Below are positions 46,401 to 58,591 of a DNA stretch of 64,000 nucleotides, in pieces. Positions within the stretch are counted from its first letter, which is position 1. The number at the start of each line of letters is the position of its first letter. The notes below the pieces were generated by a model. It was given only the letters and a program-made list of their open reading frames with translations, searched no databases and had not been told where the DNA came from. The DNA is taken from the NCBI GenBank assembly GCA_014905825.1, contig JACGCN010000018.1, forward strand, positions 992,001 to 1,056,000, in the 5' to 3' direction. The DNA is from Lyophyllum atratum. Taxonomy: Eukaryota > Basidiomycota > Agaricomycetes > Agaricales > Lyophyllaceae. The translations under genes were made by a program, and so were the position numbers.

Positions 46401-49400
46401 TGGTAGCCATCTCGATGGCGTCGATACCCGTCACCTTTGAAACGAAGGGGAAAGACCGCGCGGCACGCAAGTTGCACTCGATGACCTTGATCTCGTTGTT
46501 CTTGGCGATGAACTGGATATTGAAAGGACCAGTGACATTCAGCGCGTTCCCGATCTTGGCCGTCGCCTCTTCGATTTGGCGGACAGTCTGGGGGTCGAGA
46601 TCCTGAGGAGGGTGGATGAGGGTGGCGTCTCCGGAGTGGACTCCCGCGTTCTCGACGTGCTCGGAAATGTAATGCATGACCATCTTGCCGTCCTTGGCGA
46701 CAGCGTCCATTTCGATCTCCTTGGCCTGCTCGATGTACTTGGTGATGACGACGGGGTGGTCACGGGAGACCGCCGTGGCTTGTGTGAGGTAGTTCTCCAG
46801 ATCATCCCCCGTAGACACTACGTTCATGGCCGCGCCAGAGAGCACGTAGGATGGTCGGACCAAGACTGGGTACCCCACTTTCTCGCAGAACGCTGTAGCC
46901 TCCTCAAAGCTCGTCAGCTCCTTCCACAATGGCTGGTCCACACCAATCGCATCAAGAAGGCGCGAGAATTTGTATCGATTCTCGGCGGTATCGATCATCT
47001 CCGGCGATGTCCCATATATCTTCACGTTCTGGCGATATAGCGGCAGGGCGATGTTGTTGGGTGTCTGACCACCCATGGCTAGGATAACACCGCGAGAGCG
47101 TTCGGTGTCGTAGATGTCGAGGATGGTCTCCAAGCTGATGTTCTCGAAGTAGAGACGGTCTGCCTCATCGTAGTCGGTGCTGACAGTTTCTGGGTTGTAA
47201 TTGACCATGACTGTCTGCAGACCCTGCTCGCGCAGCGTCCTGATGGCCCTAACTGCACACCAATCGAACTCGACCGACGACCCGATGCGGTAAACACCAG
47301 ATCCGAGGACCATGACTCCCCGTTCGTTGAACTCGATGTCATGCTCGAAGGCGTTGTAGGTTGTGTAGAGGTAGTTTGTGAAAGCAGGGAACTCTGCGGC
47401 GACAGTGTCGATCTGCTTTACGAAGGGAGCGATGGCGTTCTCCTGACGAAGCCTGCGCACAGCAAGTTCCGTCGAGCCCATACAGGTGGCCAGTTGTCGG
47501 TCAGAGAACCCGAGCTGCTTGGCTTGGCGAAGGAGAGACGACGAAATGGTGGAGACGTTACATGTCCTAGTAGAATAGTTAGTCAAAGGTACTGAAAGAA
47601 GACCGCAAGACATACGAGAGGCGAGTTTCCATCTTGAAGATATACTCCAGCTTCGTCAAGAACCACTTGTCGATATTGGTCATTTGCCAGATCTTATCGA
47701 CGCTGTAACCGCGGTGGAACGCTGTCGAGATCGCAAAGATGCGCTTGTCGGTCGGGTTGAGGAGCTCCGTGTCGATATCCTCGACATAGTCATTCTACGG
47801 CAGGAAAGTTGATGTCAGCTTCGTCTATCTTGCAATGGTATTGTAACACACCTTCGCAAACCCAGCAAACTGGTCATCGATAGCCCGAATCGCCTTCTGT
47901 ATCGTTTCCTCAAACGTCCTTCCGATGCTCATAACCTCACCAACACTCTTCATGCTACTGCTCAGGAGTCGGCTGACCCGGTTGAATTTCTTGAGATCCC
48001 AGCGAGGAATCTTGACGACGACGTAATCCAGACTGGGCTCGAAGCATGCGCTGGTGACTTTGGTAACGGAGTTCTTGATCTCGTTGAGCGGGATTCCGAG
48101 ACCGAGCTTCGCAGCGATGAAGGCGAGAGGGTATCCAGTGGCTTTGGAGGCCAGCGCTGACGAACGGGACAAGCGCGCGTTTACCTGCGTGGATAAAGCT
48201 CAGCGTAAGTTCCGGGAGGGATCGTGGAATCTCACCTCGATGATACAATACTCCTGCGAGGTAGGGTTAAGCGCATACTGGATGTTGCACTCTCCGACGA
48301 CCCCAAGGTGACGAATGACGTTGATGGCTGTCGTTCGCAGCATGTTGTAGTCCGCATCGGAGAGGGTTTGAGAGGGGGCGATGACGATCGAGTCACCAGT
48401 GTGGATGCCCAAAGGATCGAAGTTCTGTAGCAGAGTGAGTATTCAAGGATTAAGGAACGAGAGATCTTCACGGACCTCCATGTTGCAAACAGTGATGCAA
48501 TTGTCGCGACAATCGCGCACCACTTCGTACTCGATTTCCTTCCAGCCCTTCATACTCTTCTCCACCAGTACCTGAGGGCTGGTAGCGAACGCCTTGCTAC
48601 AGAGCGCCCGAAGTTGGTTCTCATCTTGAGCGAAACCGGATCCCAACCCGCCGAGTGCATAGGCGGCACGAACGATGACAGGGAACCCGATCGTCCGCGC
48701 GGCGATGACGGCGTCTTCAGGGTTGGTGGCAGTGAAGCTCTCAGCGCACTTCTCCCCAATTTCCTCCATAGCGGAAGCAAATAGCTGACGATCCTCCGTC
48801 GTGATGATAGTCTCGATGGGGGTGCCCAAAACCTGCACTCCGAGCTCTGCGAATTCGTCCTTGAGCTTGATACCGACGTTGAGAGCGGTCTGGCCACCGA
48901 AAGTGACGTAGATGCCGTCGGGCTTCTCGAACTTGATGATCTTCCGCACGAACTCGGGCGTTACAGGGAGGAAATAGACCTTGTCCGCTAAACCCTTCGA
49001 CGTCGCAATGGTAGCGATGTTCGGGTTGACCATGATAGTGTATATGCCCTCCTCCTTCAGGGCCTTGATGGCTTGAGACCCTGAGTAGTCGAATTCGCCA
49101 GCCTGGCCAATCGACAGACCACCTGAACCGAGGATAATGACTTTCGAGACCTTCGGGCGAGGAACTTGAGTATCGTTATCTTCCTTCTTGCCACCAGGCA
49201 TAGAGATGGGTACTAGGGTGTTCGTCGCGGCGCAATCCGCGACGTTTTGCAGGAAGACGTCGAACAGGAATTCGGTATCACGAGGACCAGGCGTCGACTC
49301 GGGATGGAACTGAACGGAGAAGAAAGGCTTGTCTTCGCAATAAATACCCTCGTTGCTGCCATCGTTGGCGTTCTGGAAGAGTTCTTTCCAGCCTGCTGGG

Positions 49401-50607
49401 AGGGTAGCGGTGTCGACCTGATAACCGTGATTCTGACTGGTGATATAACATCTTCCTGAGAGCGTATCGGTACACGGGATATTTTGGCCACGGTTTCCGT
49501 ACTTCATTTTCGAGGTGGTCGCTCCAACGGCTAGTGCCATCAACTGATGGCCAAGGCAGATACCAAATATTGGCTTGTCTGCTTTCTCCATCGCTTTCGC
49601 GATTCGCGCTACCGTTTCGGTAACCATAGTCGGGTCTCCAGGCCCGTTAGAAATAAAAAGTCCATCGTAAGGCTCGGTATCTGAAAGGAAGTCGTAATTC
49701 CAGGGAACGACTTTGAGTTCCACGCCGCGGTCAATGAAGCAACGAATCTGATTGTACTTCATCCCTACGTCGAGCGCGACGATGCGTAAAGGACGGCCGG
49801 ATGGGTGAAGCTTTGCTTCAGTTGTCGGCGTGAAAAGTCGGGGAGCAGAGATTGACACCGCGGCGACGAGGTTGACTTGATTGATGTTAACGAAAGGAAC
49901 ATCCAGGAACTCTTCGCGCCAGGAGTATGGAGTGGGAGGAGTTGAAGTAAGTGATAGTGCTGCTGCCAGAGGGTTCGGTCGGCTTAGGAAGCCATTCGGG
50001 TTGCGTGCCAGGACCTTGCCCAACATAGAGCCTTTCTCCCGGATCTTTTTTGTGAGTGCGCGTGTATCCACACCGAAAATGGCGGGAACACCGTTCTCTT
50101 TTAGCCATGTTCCGAGTGAGGAAGTGGCGAGGAAGTGACTGAAGTCTTCGGAGTAGTATCCAACGACCAGCGCAGCGATGTGGATTCGGGAGGACTCAAA
50201 GTGGTCGGGAAGGGTATCCAGAGAAGTCGGACGTTCAGGAACGCCGTAGTTGCCGACCAACGGGTACGTCAACACGAGGATTTGTCCTTCATATGAAGGA
50301 TCGGTAAGAGATTCTGTGTATCCCACCATACCTGATTTGACGCGTGAGACGGAGCCGTAAACCGATTTGGCCTAGACGTACCCGTCTGAAAAACACACTC
50401 CCCAGCTATGCTCTTCCCCTCAGCACCAAAGCTGATTCCTCGGAAGGCAGAACCGTCCGCGAGCTCAAGGATTCCCTCTTCCTGTTCGCTGCCATCGGCA
50501 CGAGCAAGCGCGGCTGTGACAGGCGGAGCCGGAAAGTTAGCAAGCGCACTTGGAGTGCGAGATAGGCCGGGCCGAATAAGCGGGAGTTGCGCAGTGAGGA
50601 TGGACAT
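43419..50607 (-). CDS. URA2: Multifunctional CAD-type protein: glutamine-dependent carbamoyl-phosphate synthase / aspartate carbamoyltransferase
   Basis: Ten exons sum in frame to 2237 residues: 50607-50382, 50331-48476, 48424-48237, 48185-47852, 47794-47616, 47566-46036, 45977-44088, 44035-43633, 43583-43513, 43454-43419. The protein makes carbamoyl phosphate and then carbamoyl aspartate, the first two steps of UMP synthesis. Order: CPSase small subunit ([18 protein letters not shown]), class I glutaminase (nucleophile in FGICLGHQL, His/Glu in FHPES), two CPSase large-subunit ATP-grasp halves ([50 protein letters not shown]), the regulatory MGS-like domain ([13 protein letters not shown]), a dihydroorotase-like domain, and ATCase ([33 protein letters not shown]). 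The dihydroorotase part lacks the metal HxH ([10 protein letters not shown] instead), so it is structural only, as in other fungi; a separate URA4 is expected. The family is feedback-inhibited by UTP. Confidence 0.96.
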
Positions 50608-51239
50608 GGTGCGATAATTATTACTCGTGTAAACTGGCGTCGTCTTCTTCCTCACCACTCGGATTGAGGGTCTGCCTGCTTGCGAGTGGAGAGGAAGAGG
50701 AAAAGAGAAAATTGGCTAATGTTAGATAACCCAAAATTGTTGTTTGTGCTTGTGTAGAATCGATCGTAGTGATCGACAGATCTTATCCAGTCTAATCTCT
50801 TCTAATCTCCTTTCCAGAAACTTTCCAGGCCCAACAACTGTACCTTTTCCCATCTTCCTCGTGATCCTCGTCAGTCGCAGCAGCGCCAGCGCTGGCGCTG
50901 CAAATACCTGAACATTGTTGGCATATCCATCAGTCTAATCAGATTGACACCTTTCGGTATTTCGGCTTCGAACGCTTTTGGCGAGACGACGTTCGAAATG
51001 CTCAAACCTTTATTACCACTTCCCTGCTACTTCGAAAATATCGTCTACCTCAGAAATCATCTCGCTGCTCCTGTTCGGCCGCAGTGTGTGATAGGATAGT
51101 GGCGTTGAAGAGTCGTTCTTGAATGGGGCGGCTCTGACGTCACAGGCGTAGGCATGGATGTTCGTCATGTAAGAAAACTAACACTACGACCTCGGAGAGT
51201 CGGAGGCTGGGAGAGCTGCGTACTCGTGTTTTGACTCTA
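50608..51239. promoter_or_regulatory. Upstream region of URA2
   Basis: About 600 bp of non-coding sequence precedes the URA2 start. It holds a palindromic gcgccagcgctggcgc block at about 50884-50899, and CT-rich stretches. No binding protein can be assigned from sequence alone. Confidence 0.3.
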
Positions 51240-51711
51240 TCACGATGATGCCGCCAACCATGGCGAAAGGAAATCTCGTGCGGAAATCTCGTGCGACGTA
51301 GTAGATACAAGCTGTCCATTGGCAGAAGTCAGCTTTACATTATCGAGATACAGAATAGAATACGCTATGGGTTGGGTATCGTCCGCTCGCGCGTTCATCA
51401 AGGAAATATGGCCCCGGGGCAGGCTAATTTGCACACCGGGGCCCCGTTCATCTACTCGAAGAATCAGCCATAAACTTGACACCGAAGCAACCAGAGCGAC
51501 CCACCGACAACAACCACAAGTCAGGCAGTCAAATATTCCGGCGATGCAGGAAGTTATCGCTACAGTACAGAGGATTATAAGCCGAAACCCGGAATGGTGA
51601 GAGTCTTGCTGTCTGCTCACCTGCGATTATACACTCTATGCAACCGGCGACCGCGCCCACGATCCCCATGATACAATCTCCAATACACGCGAAGACATCT
51701 AAATTTTTCAT
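51240..51711 (-). CDS. Small Cys-rich, hydrophobic Agaricomycete protein
   Basis: Exon 51711-51621 (CIGDCIMGIVGAVAGCIECI) joins across a 61 nt intron to 51559 and on: ITSCIAGIFDCLTCGCCRW. Short proteins built of repeated small/hydrophobic stretches ending in a CLTC.CCR-type cluster are common in mushroom genomes. Their function is unknown, and the Cys spacing suggests membrane association or lipidation. Past CCRW the frame stays open to 51240 with unrelated sequence (WVALVASVSSLW and on). The true end may therefore lie nearer 51500 after an unrecognised intron. The start is the only ATG before the first Cys. Confidence 0.5.
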
Positions 51712-52326
51712 AAATCGGTGATCAGGCTACATCTTCAAGCCGTTGATATTACCTCCTATGCACGAGAATATTACGCTAGGAAACATAATCTTAGTATGGT
51801 GGCCCGGGGTATTCCTCATTCCAAGACACTCACCCCATTGTACAAAAAGAAATCAGACAGTTAATCCATCAACGGACCCTGGCTTACAGCCTTTATAACG
51901 CTCATGCCTACCCCACCATGACGTCGGCGCTGGATGGGGAAGGCATGTGCGACACGACCTTCAACATTTTTCATACTTTTGTTGGTCCTGCTAACTCGCA
52001 CCAGATTGCCCATCCTCAAAGACCAATTTATTGAAAGGTAACCGTGGATTTAGCGCCCATGTATCATGTTCGAATGCGTGGTCCCTCTGTGTATCTGGGT
52101 AGCAACGTTGTTGGTTCAACCTTACATAAATTGGGCGACACTGACGTCATAGGTACACTGCACAAGGCACAGCCGTCCATTCAAAAAAACCGGATACAAA
52201 TTCAAAAGGAACATAAAAAAGGACTACGACCCCAGAGGCTGAAAAAGCTGCACATCCTGCCTCGACCCCGACCATCACGATAATGTTGGCAACCGCGACG
52301 GGAGGAGTTCCTGTGTGCCAACTTCC
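51712..52326. other. Spacer, nothing recognised
   Basis: This is the 3' flank of hydrophobin 1 and the upstream flank of the small Cys-rich gene. The plus-strand frame at 52044-52283 has no recognisable product. Confidence 0.4.
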
Positions 52327-52950
52327 TCAGAGGTTGATGTTGACGGGAGAGCAACCAATGACAATGAGGCCATCCTAAATCACGATCAGTCAGGATTACT
52401 GCGCGACGGAATTGATCATCTACTCACGAAGTCGTTATTGGTGCAGCAGACCGGTTGCGCAGAGCTGTAGGTGTCGGACATTATGATCAGCACTAGGGTA
52501 CTTGTGTACATGTTGATATGGGTCCTTACCAGGAGTTTCCTGCGCCGCCAATGACAGTGATGGGGGTGCAAGTGAGACCGCTGAAAACAAGTCAGATTAG
52601 ATCGAGAGGTGCCTTGGAGAGCGGGAACATACACAAGAGCAGTGATGTCGCTAATAACGATGCCCAGGAGACCGGCGAGCAGAGCAACGGCGGGGGCAGA
52701 AGCAGACTGGACGGAGTTGCAGCACTGGACGGGGCCGGTGTTGCACTGGCTGGCGGGGGTGGTAGGGTTGCCTGGGTATGCAGTCTGCAAGGAAGGCACC
52801 AGTTTTAGAATTAAGCTGCGTCATGGGGAGCGGTACACGTACCACAGTGACGGTGGTGACTGGGGGATTGCCTCCTCCAGGCATGGCGGCCGCAAGGACG
52901 GTGAAGGCTACCAGGAGGTAGACGAACGCAGCGGAGATGCGAGAGAACAT
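52327..52950 (-). CDS. Class I hydrophobin (copy 1)
   Basis: Five exons sum in frame to 131 residues: 52950-52843, 52784-52633, 52580-52530, 52464-52428, 52374-52327. Hydrophobins are secreted and self-assemble into amphipathic films on aerial hyphae and fruiting bodies. Residues 1-25 (from MFSRISAAFVYLLVAFTVL) are a signal peptide. The eight cysteines follow C-X6-CC-X32-C-X12-C-X5-CC-X12-C, within class I limits. Segments are SQCNTGPVQCCNSVQ, VALLAGLLGIVISDITALVG, LTCTPITVIGG, CSAQPVCCTNNDFDGLIV and IGCSPVNINL. The region between Cys3 and Cys4 is long and hydrophobic, typical of Agaricomycete class I. The start was chosen because the upstream in-frame sequence is not part of a signal peptide. 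Confidence 0.93.
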
Positions 52951-54184
52951 TTCGACGAGAGAGAAGAGACTTTGAAGAGGATAAGTGGGCTTTAGTTGAA
53001 CTGTGTTGTTCGACTGAAGAACTGAAGGATTCAACGCCGAGTTTTAAACCTCGCTGGTGGTCTGTGCACATACACCGTTGACGCGTTTTTCTTTGCCTTC
53101 CGTGACGACCTGTCATTCACGCTCAGGATAGGCAACCAAAAAAACCATTCAATGTCGGATGTGGGGCCAGAATCCGCGATCTGATCCTGCACCGAGCAAG
53201 GGGCATGTGGTGTGTTCGCAAAGGGTGACAGCGCCCGCAAGGGTGTCGCAGATCCAGAGGCTTGCAATTGACCGTTAACGGTATCAGCCTCAATACTCCG
53301 TTCCCGTTTCGGCTGAATAACGGTCAGTAATACGCGTAATACGCGTCACAAAAGTGTCGAACGTCAAGATCCTGGATGTGTCACACCTGGGAAAACGAGA
53401 CGCTGTGTTTGACTTGCCGGAAACTTGAGTACATTAACCAGATCGTTGGTACTTCCTGACCACATGGAGGTCAAGAGCGACTTGTTTTGGGGATTTCGTT
53501 GTTGAGTTGCACTCCCGGTGTTTTTTGAGTCTATCATTGATTCCCTCCCACTCCACAACATATGCAGGGACCCGCATCGAAGGAAGGGTTCATCTGTTGA
53601 ACGCGTCTGTCACAAAGAAAGTCGAAGGCTTCTCTGTCGTACAGATTATAGTATGCCCGCGTTCGATCGGATCATCGTGGCGTTAGAATCTTCAAAACCC
53701 TCGGGTAGGAGGATAATTCGGTTTTGTGGCTGCGGTGAGAACTGAATCTGATAGATCCGGGGATTTGGAAGGTGGAGAAGACGTACGAATAAACAGAGAG
53801 GCCAGGCGCGAAGTTTTGACGCGATAGTTAAACAAATAAAAAGTGTCAGCTATAAATGGGGACGAGTGCAGATCACTTGCCACAACAAGAAAACGGAAGA
53901 AAATATCCAAACATCTGGTTTCAATCGAAGGAGATTCAACACGCGTCTTGGAAAAGGGAGATATGTGAATCGATATGTTTTTGAATGATCGAATATGATA
54001 TTCATTTAGTCAAACATCCACAAAAAGTAAAGATCTTTATGAAAGCCGGAACAGGGTCATGAAAGGCGTGCGATAGAGTAGCTGCGAGAGGACTATAGGG
54101 TAGTGAAAGACGTAGACGATGTACCAATAGGAGGAGGCCCTAAGATTTTCGTGGGGGTATGCGAAGGGTATGCGGTTCTGGTGA
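52951..54184. other. 1.2 kb spacer: hydrophobin promoter side and tubulin 3' flank
   Basis: No gene is supported. A short direct repeat (taatacgcg twice) lies at about 53330-53346. Minus-strand frames at 53031-53267 and 53692-53910 have no recognisable domain. Confidence 0.4.
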
Positions 54185-56145
54185 TCACTGCTCTTCCTCG
54201 AGAGGAAGCTCCTCCTCGTAATCGCCCTCCTCCTCAGCGCTAAAGGATTCCGATCAGTTCCAGATGTTGTCAGACCGGCATAGCAAAGAGACTCACGTGG
54301 CATCCTGGTATTGCTGGTACTCAGCAACAAGATCCTGCATGTTGGACTCGGCCTCCGTGAACTAAGAAATGGTTGCGTCAACGAACAGGTCCAAGATAAA
54401 CAAGACCACACAAACCTCCATCTCGTCCATGCCTTCCTGGGTATACCAATGCAAGAAGGCCTTGCGCTTGAACATGGCCGTGAATTGGTCGCTGACACGC
54501 TTGAACAGCTCTTGGATGGCGGTGGAGTTACCGAGGAAGGTAACAGCCATCTTGAGGCCGCGGGGCGCAATGTCGCACTGAGCGGTCTGGACATTGTTGG
54601 GGATCCACTCGACGAAGTACGCAGAGTTCTTGCTCTGGACGTTCTGCATTTGCTCCTCAACCTCCTTCATCGAGATCTTGCCACGGAAGACAGCAGCCAC
54701 CTGAAGTCAAGATACTTTAGCACGTGACCAGCACCTATTAGGCTGTAACGCAGTAAAGCTCACCGTGAGGTAACGACCGTGTCGGGGGTCAGTGGCAGCC
54801 ATCATGTTCTTGGCGTCGAACATTTGCTGAGTGAGCTCGGGAACGGTGACGGCGCGGAATTGCTGGCTGCCACGAGCAGTCAGAGGGGCGAAACCAGTGA
54901 GGAAGAAGTGAAGACGGGGGAAGGGGACTGTCCACGACGCGTCAGTTATGAGTCCGTGTTATCACAGATGCCATTAGCTTACCCATGTTGACGGCCAGCT
55001 TCCTCAAATCCGAGTTCAGCTGACCAGGGAAGCGCAGGCAGGTCGTGATACCGGACATAACAAGGGAGACCAAGTGGTTAAGGTCACCGTATGTCGGCGT
55101 TGAAAGCTTGAGAGTCCTGAAGCAAATGTCGTACAGAGCCTCGTTATCGATACAGAAGGTCTCATCGGAGTTCTCAACCAGTTGGTGAACAGAGAGCGTG
55201 GCGTTGTAGGGCTGCGATCGTAAATGATAGGCGTGAGATCGTGACTATGCCAAGTGTCATGAAACGTACCTCAACGACAGTATCTGACACTTTGGGACTG
55301 GGCACGACGGAGTACGTGCACATCATCCTGTCCGGGTACTCCTCTCGGATCTTCGAAATCAAGAGAGTACCCATGCCAGCACCGGTTCCTCCACCAAGCG
55401 AATGGGTGATTTGGAAACCTAACGAAACAGTGTCAGCAGCCACGTCATTACTCGGAAGGGGAGATGATGTTACCCTGAAGACAATCGGTTCCCTCAGCCT
55501 CCTTACGAACGACATCGAGAACGGAGTCAACGAGCTCAGCTCCCTCCGTGTAATCTGTGAGTGAACATCAGTTATCTGTAATCCTGTGGCACGCCGATGG
55601 ATAGGGGCAGGCTCTCCATAAGTCCAAACGCGTCGACGCGATGGGAAAGCGCAAGATGGAAAATGCATGATCTATCGCCCCTCGTCGCATGACCCTAGAG
55701 ATGTGTGACTCACGTCCTTTCGCCCAATTGTTACCAGCACCACTCTGTCCGAAGACAAAGTTGTCGGGGCGGAAGAGACCACCAAGGGGGCCGGATCGGA
55801 CAGAGTCCATGGTTCCCGGCTCCAGATCAACCAGGACAGCACGGGGAACATACTTGTTCGCACCGATCTCGTTGTAGTAGACCGAGATGCGTTCAAGTTG
55901 GATGTCGTTATGCCCCTGGTACAAGCCATCGGGCGCGATACCGTGCTCATCAGAAACGACCTCCCAGAACTTGGCACCTATGCGAAGGCGGTGGCTTATC
56001 AGGACACGAATCGAGCGAGTTGATATGTAGACGTACCGATTTGGTTACCACACTACACCAAGGCCACCAGATGAATCAGTGACAGGTCAACTAGCACTGT
56101 AAAAAGTACACACCTGGCCGGTCTGGAGATGGACGATTTCACGCA
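54185..56145 (-). CDS. Beta-tubulin
   Basis: Ten exons sum in frame to 446 residues: 56145-56113, 56052-56037, 55977-55714, 55554-55474, 55418-55270, 55211-54983, 54927-54764, 54700-54416, 54361-54297, 54239-54185. It is the GTP-hydrolysing subunit of microtubules. It starts [17 protein letters not shown], with the MREI autoregulation tetrapeptide and Cys12. The tubulin signature GGGTGAGMG lies at residues 140-148. The C-terminal tail is acidic ([16 protein letters not shown]). Exon 2 is only 16 nt. Intron 3 is 159 nt, far longer than the others (54-63 nt). Residue 167 is Tyr, 198 Glu and 200 Phe, the positions discussed for benzimidazole response in fungi. No internal stop or frame problem. 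Confidence 0.97.
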
Positions 56146-58591
56146 TGCTGGAGGAGTAGAAGCATTAGTAGTTTGCCAACACGTATCGTTGAAAGTGGTA
56201 CGACAAACAAACGCGACATAAACCGCGTGTCGTGGCACATTCTCCTCGCAAAACGCAGAAAAGCGCGACGAGAGACAACAGGACGATAGGAACATGTACT
56301 CACATGTAGAATTAGGGAGGGAAGATGGGGTATTGTCGTTCAAGGAAGGGTGATGAACACGAAGACAAGAAAATCAGGAGGAGTTCGGGCACAGGGTGAA
56401 CTTGAATTTTCAAACCCAGATTTACATTCCGGGTGGCGCGTGCACGCCCAATCCACGCGCCAACAACGTTGTGATCCCCAATAATTTCCACTGAAGCGAA
56501 CAATCGGGCCATCCTGCAAATGCTACACGTACAGGCCGATATGCGATCCACTTGCTTGACAAGAATTGAACGAGTCTCTTTGCATTTTCTGAAACGACCC
56601 CCATCCAGGGGATAGCTCAGAGACCGATTTTGGCAAGATCTGGTTTCTGGATGGATGTCTTGTCTGGTTCACGGAAAAAAAGACGCGGCAAGCCATGTAT
56701 CTTTCAGCCGGATATCCAACCGATTCTCGCCTCGACAATGCTGCTGTTACGGCGGTTGGGATCGAAAAGGGGTGGGCCTTCGAGCAGACTGGGACGTGGG
56801 CATCATAATTGAACTTCCACAGTTGCTTTTCTACTTAAGTTATCATCACAAGTCTCTTCGCTTCTCGTAAGTGCAGTTCAATGATTTACCCTGCACTGAA
56901 CCGACGTATACTTAGTTGTGACTATCGGGCTTATCTGATGAAGCCTTTCCGTCTCGCCGAACATCTTGTTCACATTAATTGTTGCAGCCCCCGTTCACTA
57001 CCCACTTGTGTTCTGGCTCTAATCTGAGCGCTGTGAAGCCTTTCCGTCTCGCCGAACATCTTGTTCACATTAATCGTTGCAGCAGTATCCACTGTAATCT
57101 GGCTGTAATCTGAGCGCTGCCATGGAAATCCGCTATTGGTAGACTTTGGTCAGTGACTCCCTCAACGCCCCCGTCGTGTTATTTCAATGAGGTCCCACAA
57201 TCCTTCGCCCTTTCGCAATGCTCCATAATCAAAAGGTGGTTATTTCGCTGTGATTTGATTCACACTGGCTAATGCCCGAAACAGATGTCAGAGTCAACCC
57301 TGGTACATACCCCAGCATTGTCATCTCAATGCCATACGGAACGATCCACAATCAAACCTCTTTCATCTCAACCTGGAACCGCAGTTCTACCTACCTCGTT
57401 ACGTTCTCATGCGTGACAGAATAATACCATCTTACATGCCCTTGTAAACCTGAGAGTGATCAATCTCTGGCGGATCCAATTGGTTGATGCTTCATCCTGA
57501 ACCAAAGCCAAGGATAGCGCCTCTGCGAGACTGCATATGCCCAGCGTCATATCGATGCTCGCGAGCCCTGGAATTCTCGAAGGGATCGCAAATAACATCT
57601 TTCCGGGTTTCTTCATTAGCACCTTCTAGTCCTCGGAACACCTGTTGTGGGGTTGCAAGATCTCAACCTCCTTCTGTCAACTTCATATTACGACCCGCAG
57701 TACATCCTTTCTGGAGGGACAAATGATCGAGAGGTGATCTCGTTCTTGGTCGCAATTCTCATGACGAAACCATGACGCACACAGGGAAGAAATGCCTTCA
57801 TTCTACGTGTACTGCCTACCACACCCTGTCATGATCATATTCCATGGAATGTCACCGCTCATAACGCGGCCTTCAGACTTTCCGACAAGTTGGTGGCATG
57901 GTCGTCATACCTACATCGGAATCGGTTGCGGTACGTCGTGACACCCAATCATACCCCCACATTTTGCCCGGACATGCGGTGATATACCACGCGTATCGGC
58001 GTTGTACTCTGAGAACCAATCGTGAATTGAGCGGGGGTACAGTAAGTCATCATGACGTCGTCTCCGTCGGTTTGCACACCTCTCTTCGTCCGTTCCATCA
58101 GTGCTCATGCCTGCTTTTTCTCATGACGTACCATAATCGCCGAAACGTAACGTCCACCGCATGCACTTTTCCCAGTTCTAAGATCTGGTCTCGGTATGGC
58201 CGAATGGACGAATGTCACTGAATCAAGAGTCAGGTATGTGAACGTTCATAACCATTCAGGCATGTCCCAAGGATACAGTTCTAATGATATGCACTCTGGA
58301 GAACGACAAGGAATATACCATGGCTCTGGTAAAGTGCGCTAACTTCCGAGAGCAGACGACAGCCACACTTAATGAAAGATCGCTTTGAAGGCGTTCCCAA
58401 TCAAACTTTCAATCTTAATCAATAATGCATTATGCGGGGAATACGATCCCATATGACAGGAACAGGATTTCAAAAATCACCAATATCATTTCACATAACC
58501 CAAGATCATTGTATCCCGCTCAATACCCAGAAAAGCTACCAAACCAATAGCGACATGTAGCGACCGCAAAGCAAATGCCGACTAAGACTAT
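56146..58591. other. 2.4 kb spacer upstream of beta-tubulin
   Basis: Apart from the tandem repeat at 56939-57119, nothing is recognised. Open frames at 57407-58221 on both strands have no domain. The 300 bp next to the tubulin start presumably hold its promoter and 5' leader. Confidence 0.45.
56939..57119. repeat. Tandem direct repeat, about 95 bp period, two copies
   Basis: The block starting tgaagcctttccgtctcgcc and ending ctaatctgagcgctg occurs at 56939-57033. It recurs at 57034-57119 with one substitution in the long shared core and a small deletion in the middle. The copies abut exactly. It lies about 0.8 kb upstream of the beta-tubulin start, on the far side of the likely promoter. Confidence 0.85.

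Noticed and set aside
48550..48897. Second minus-strand frame inside URA2
   Set aside because: It is a frame shadow. The conserved CPSase frame runs through the same bases.
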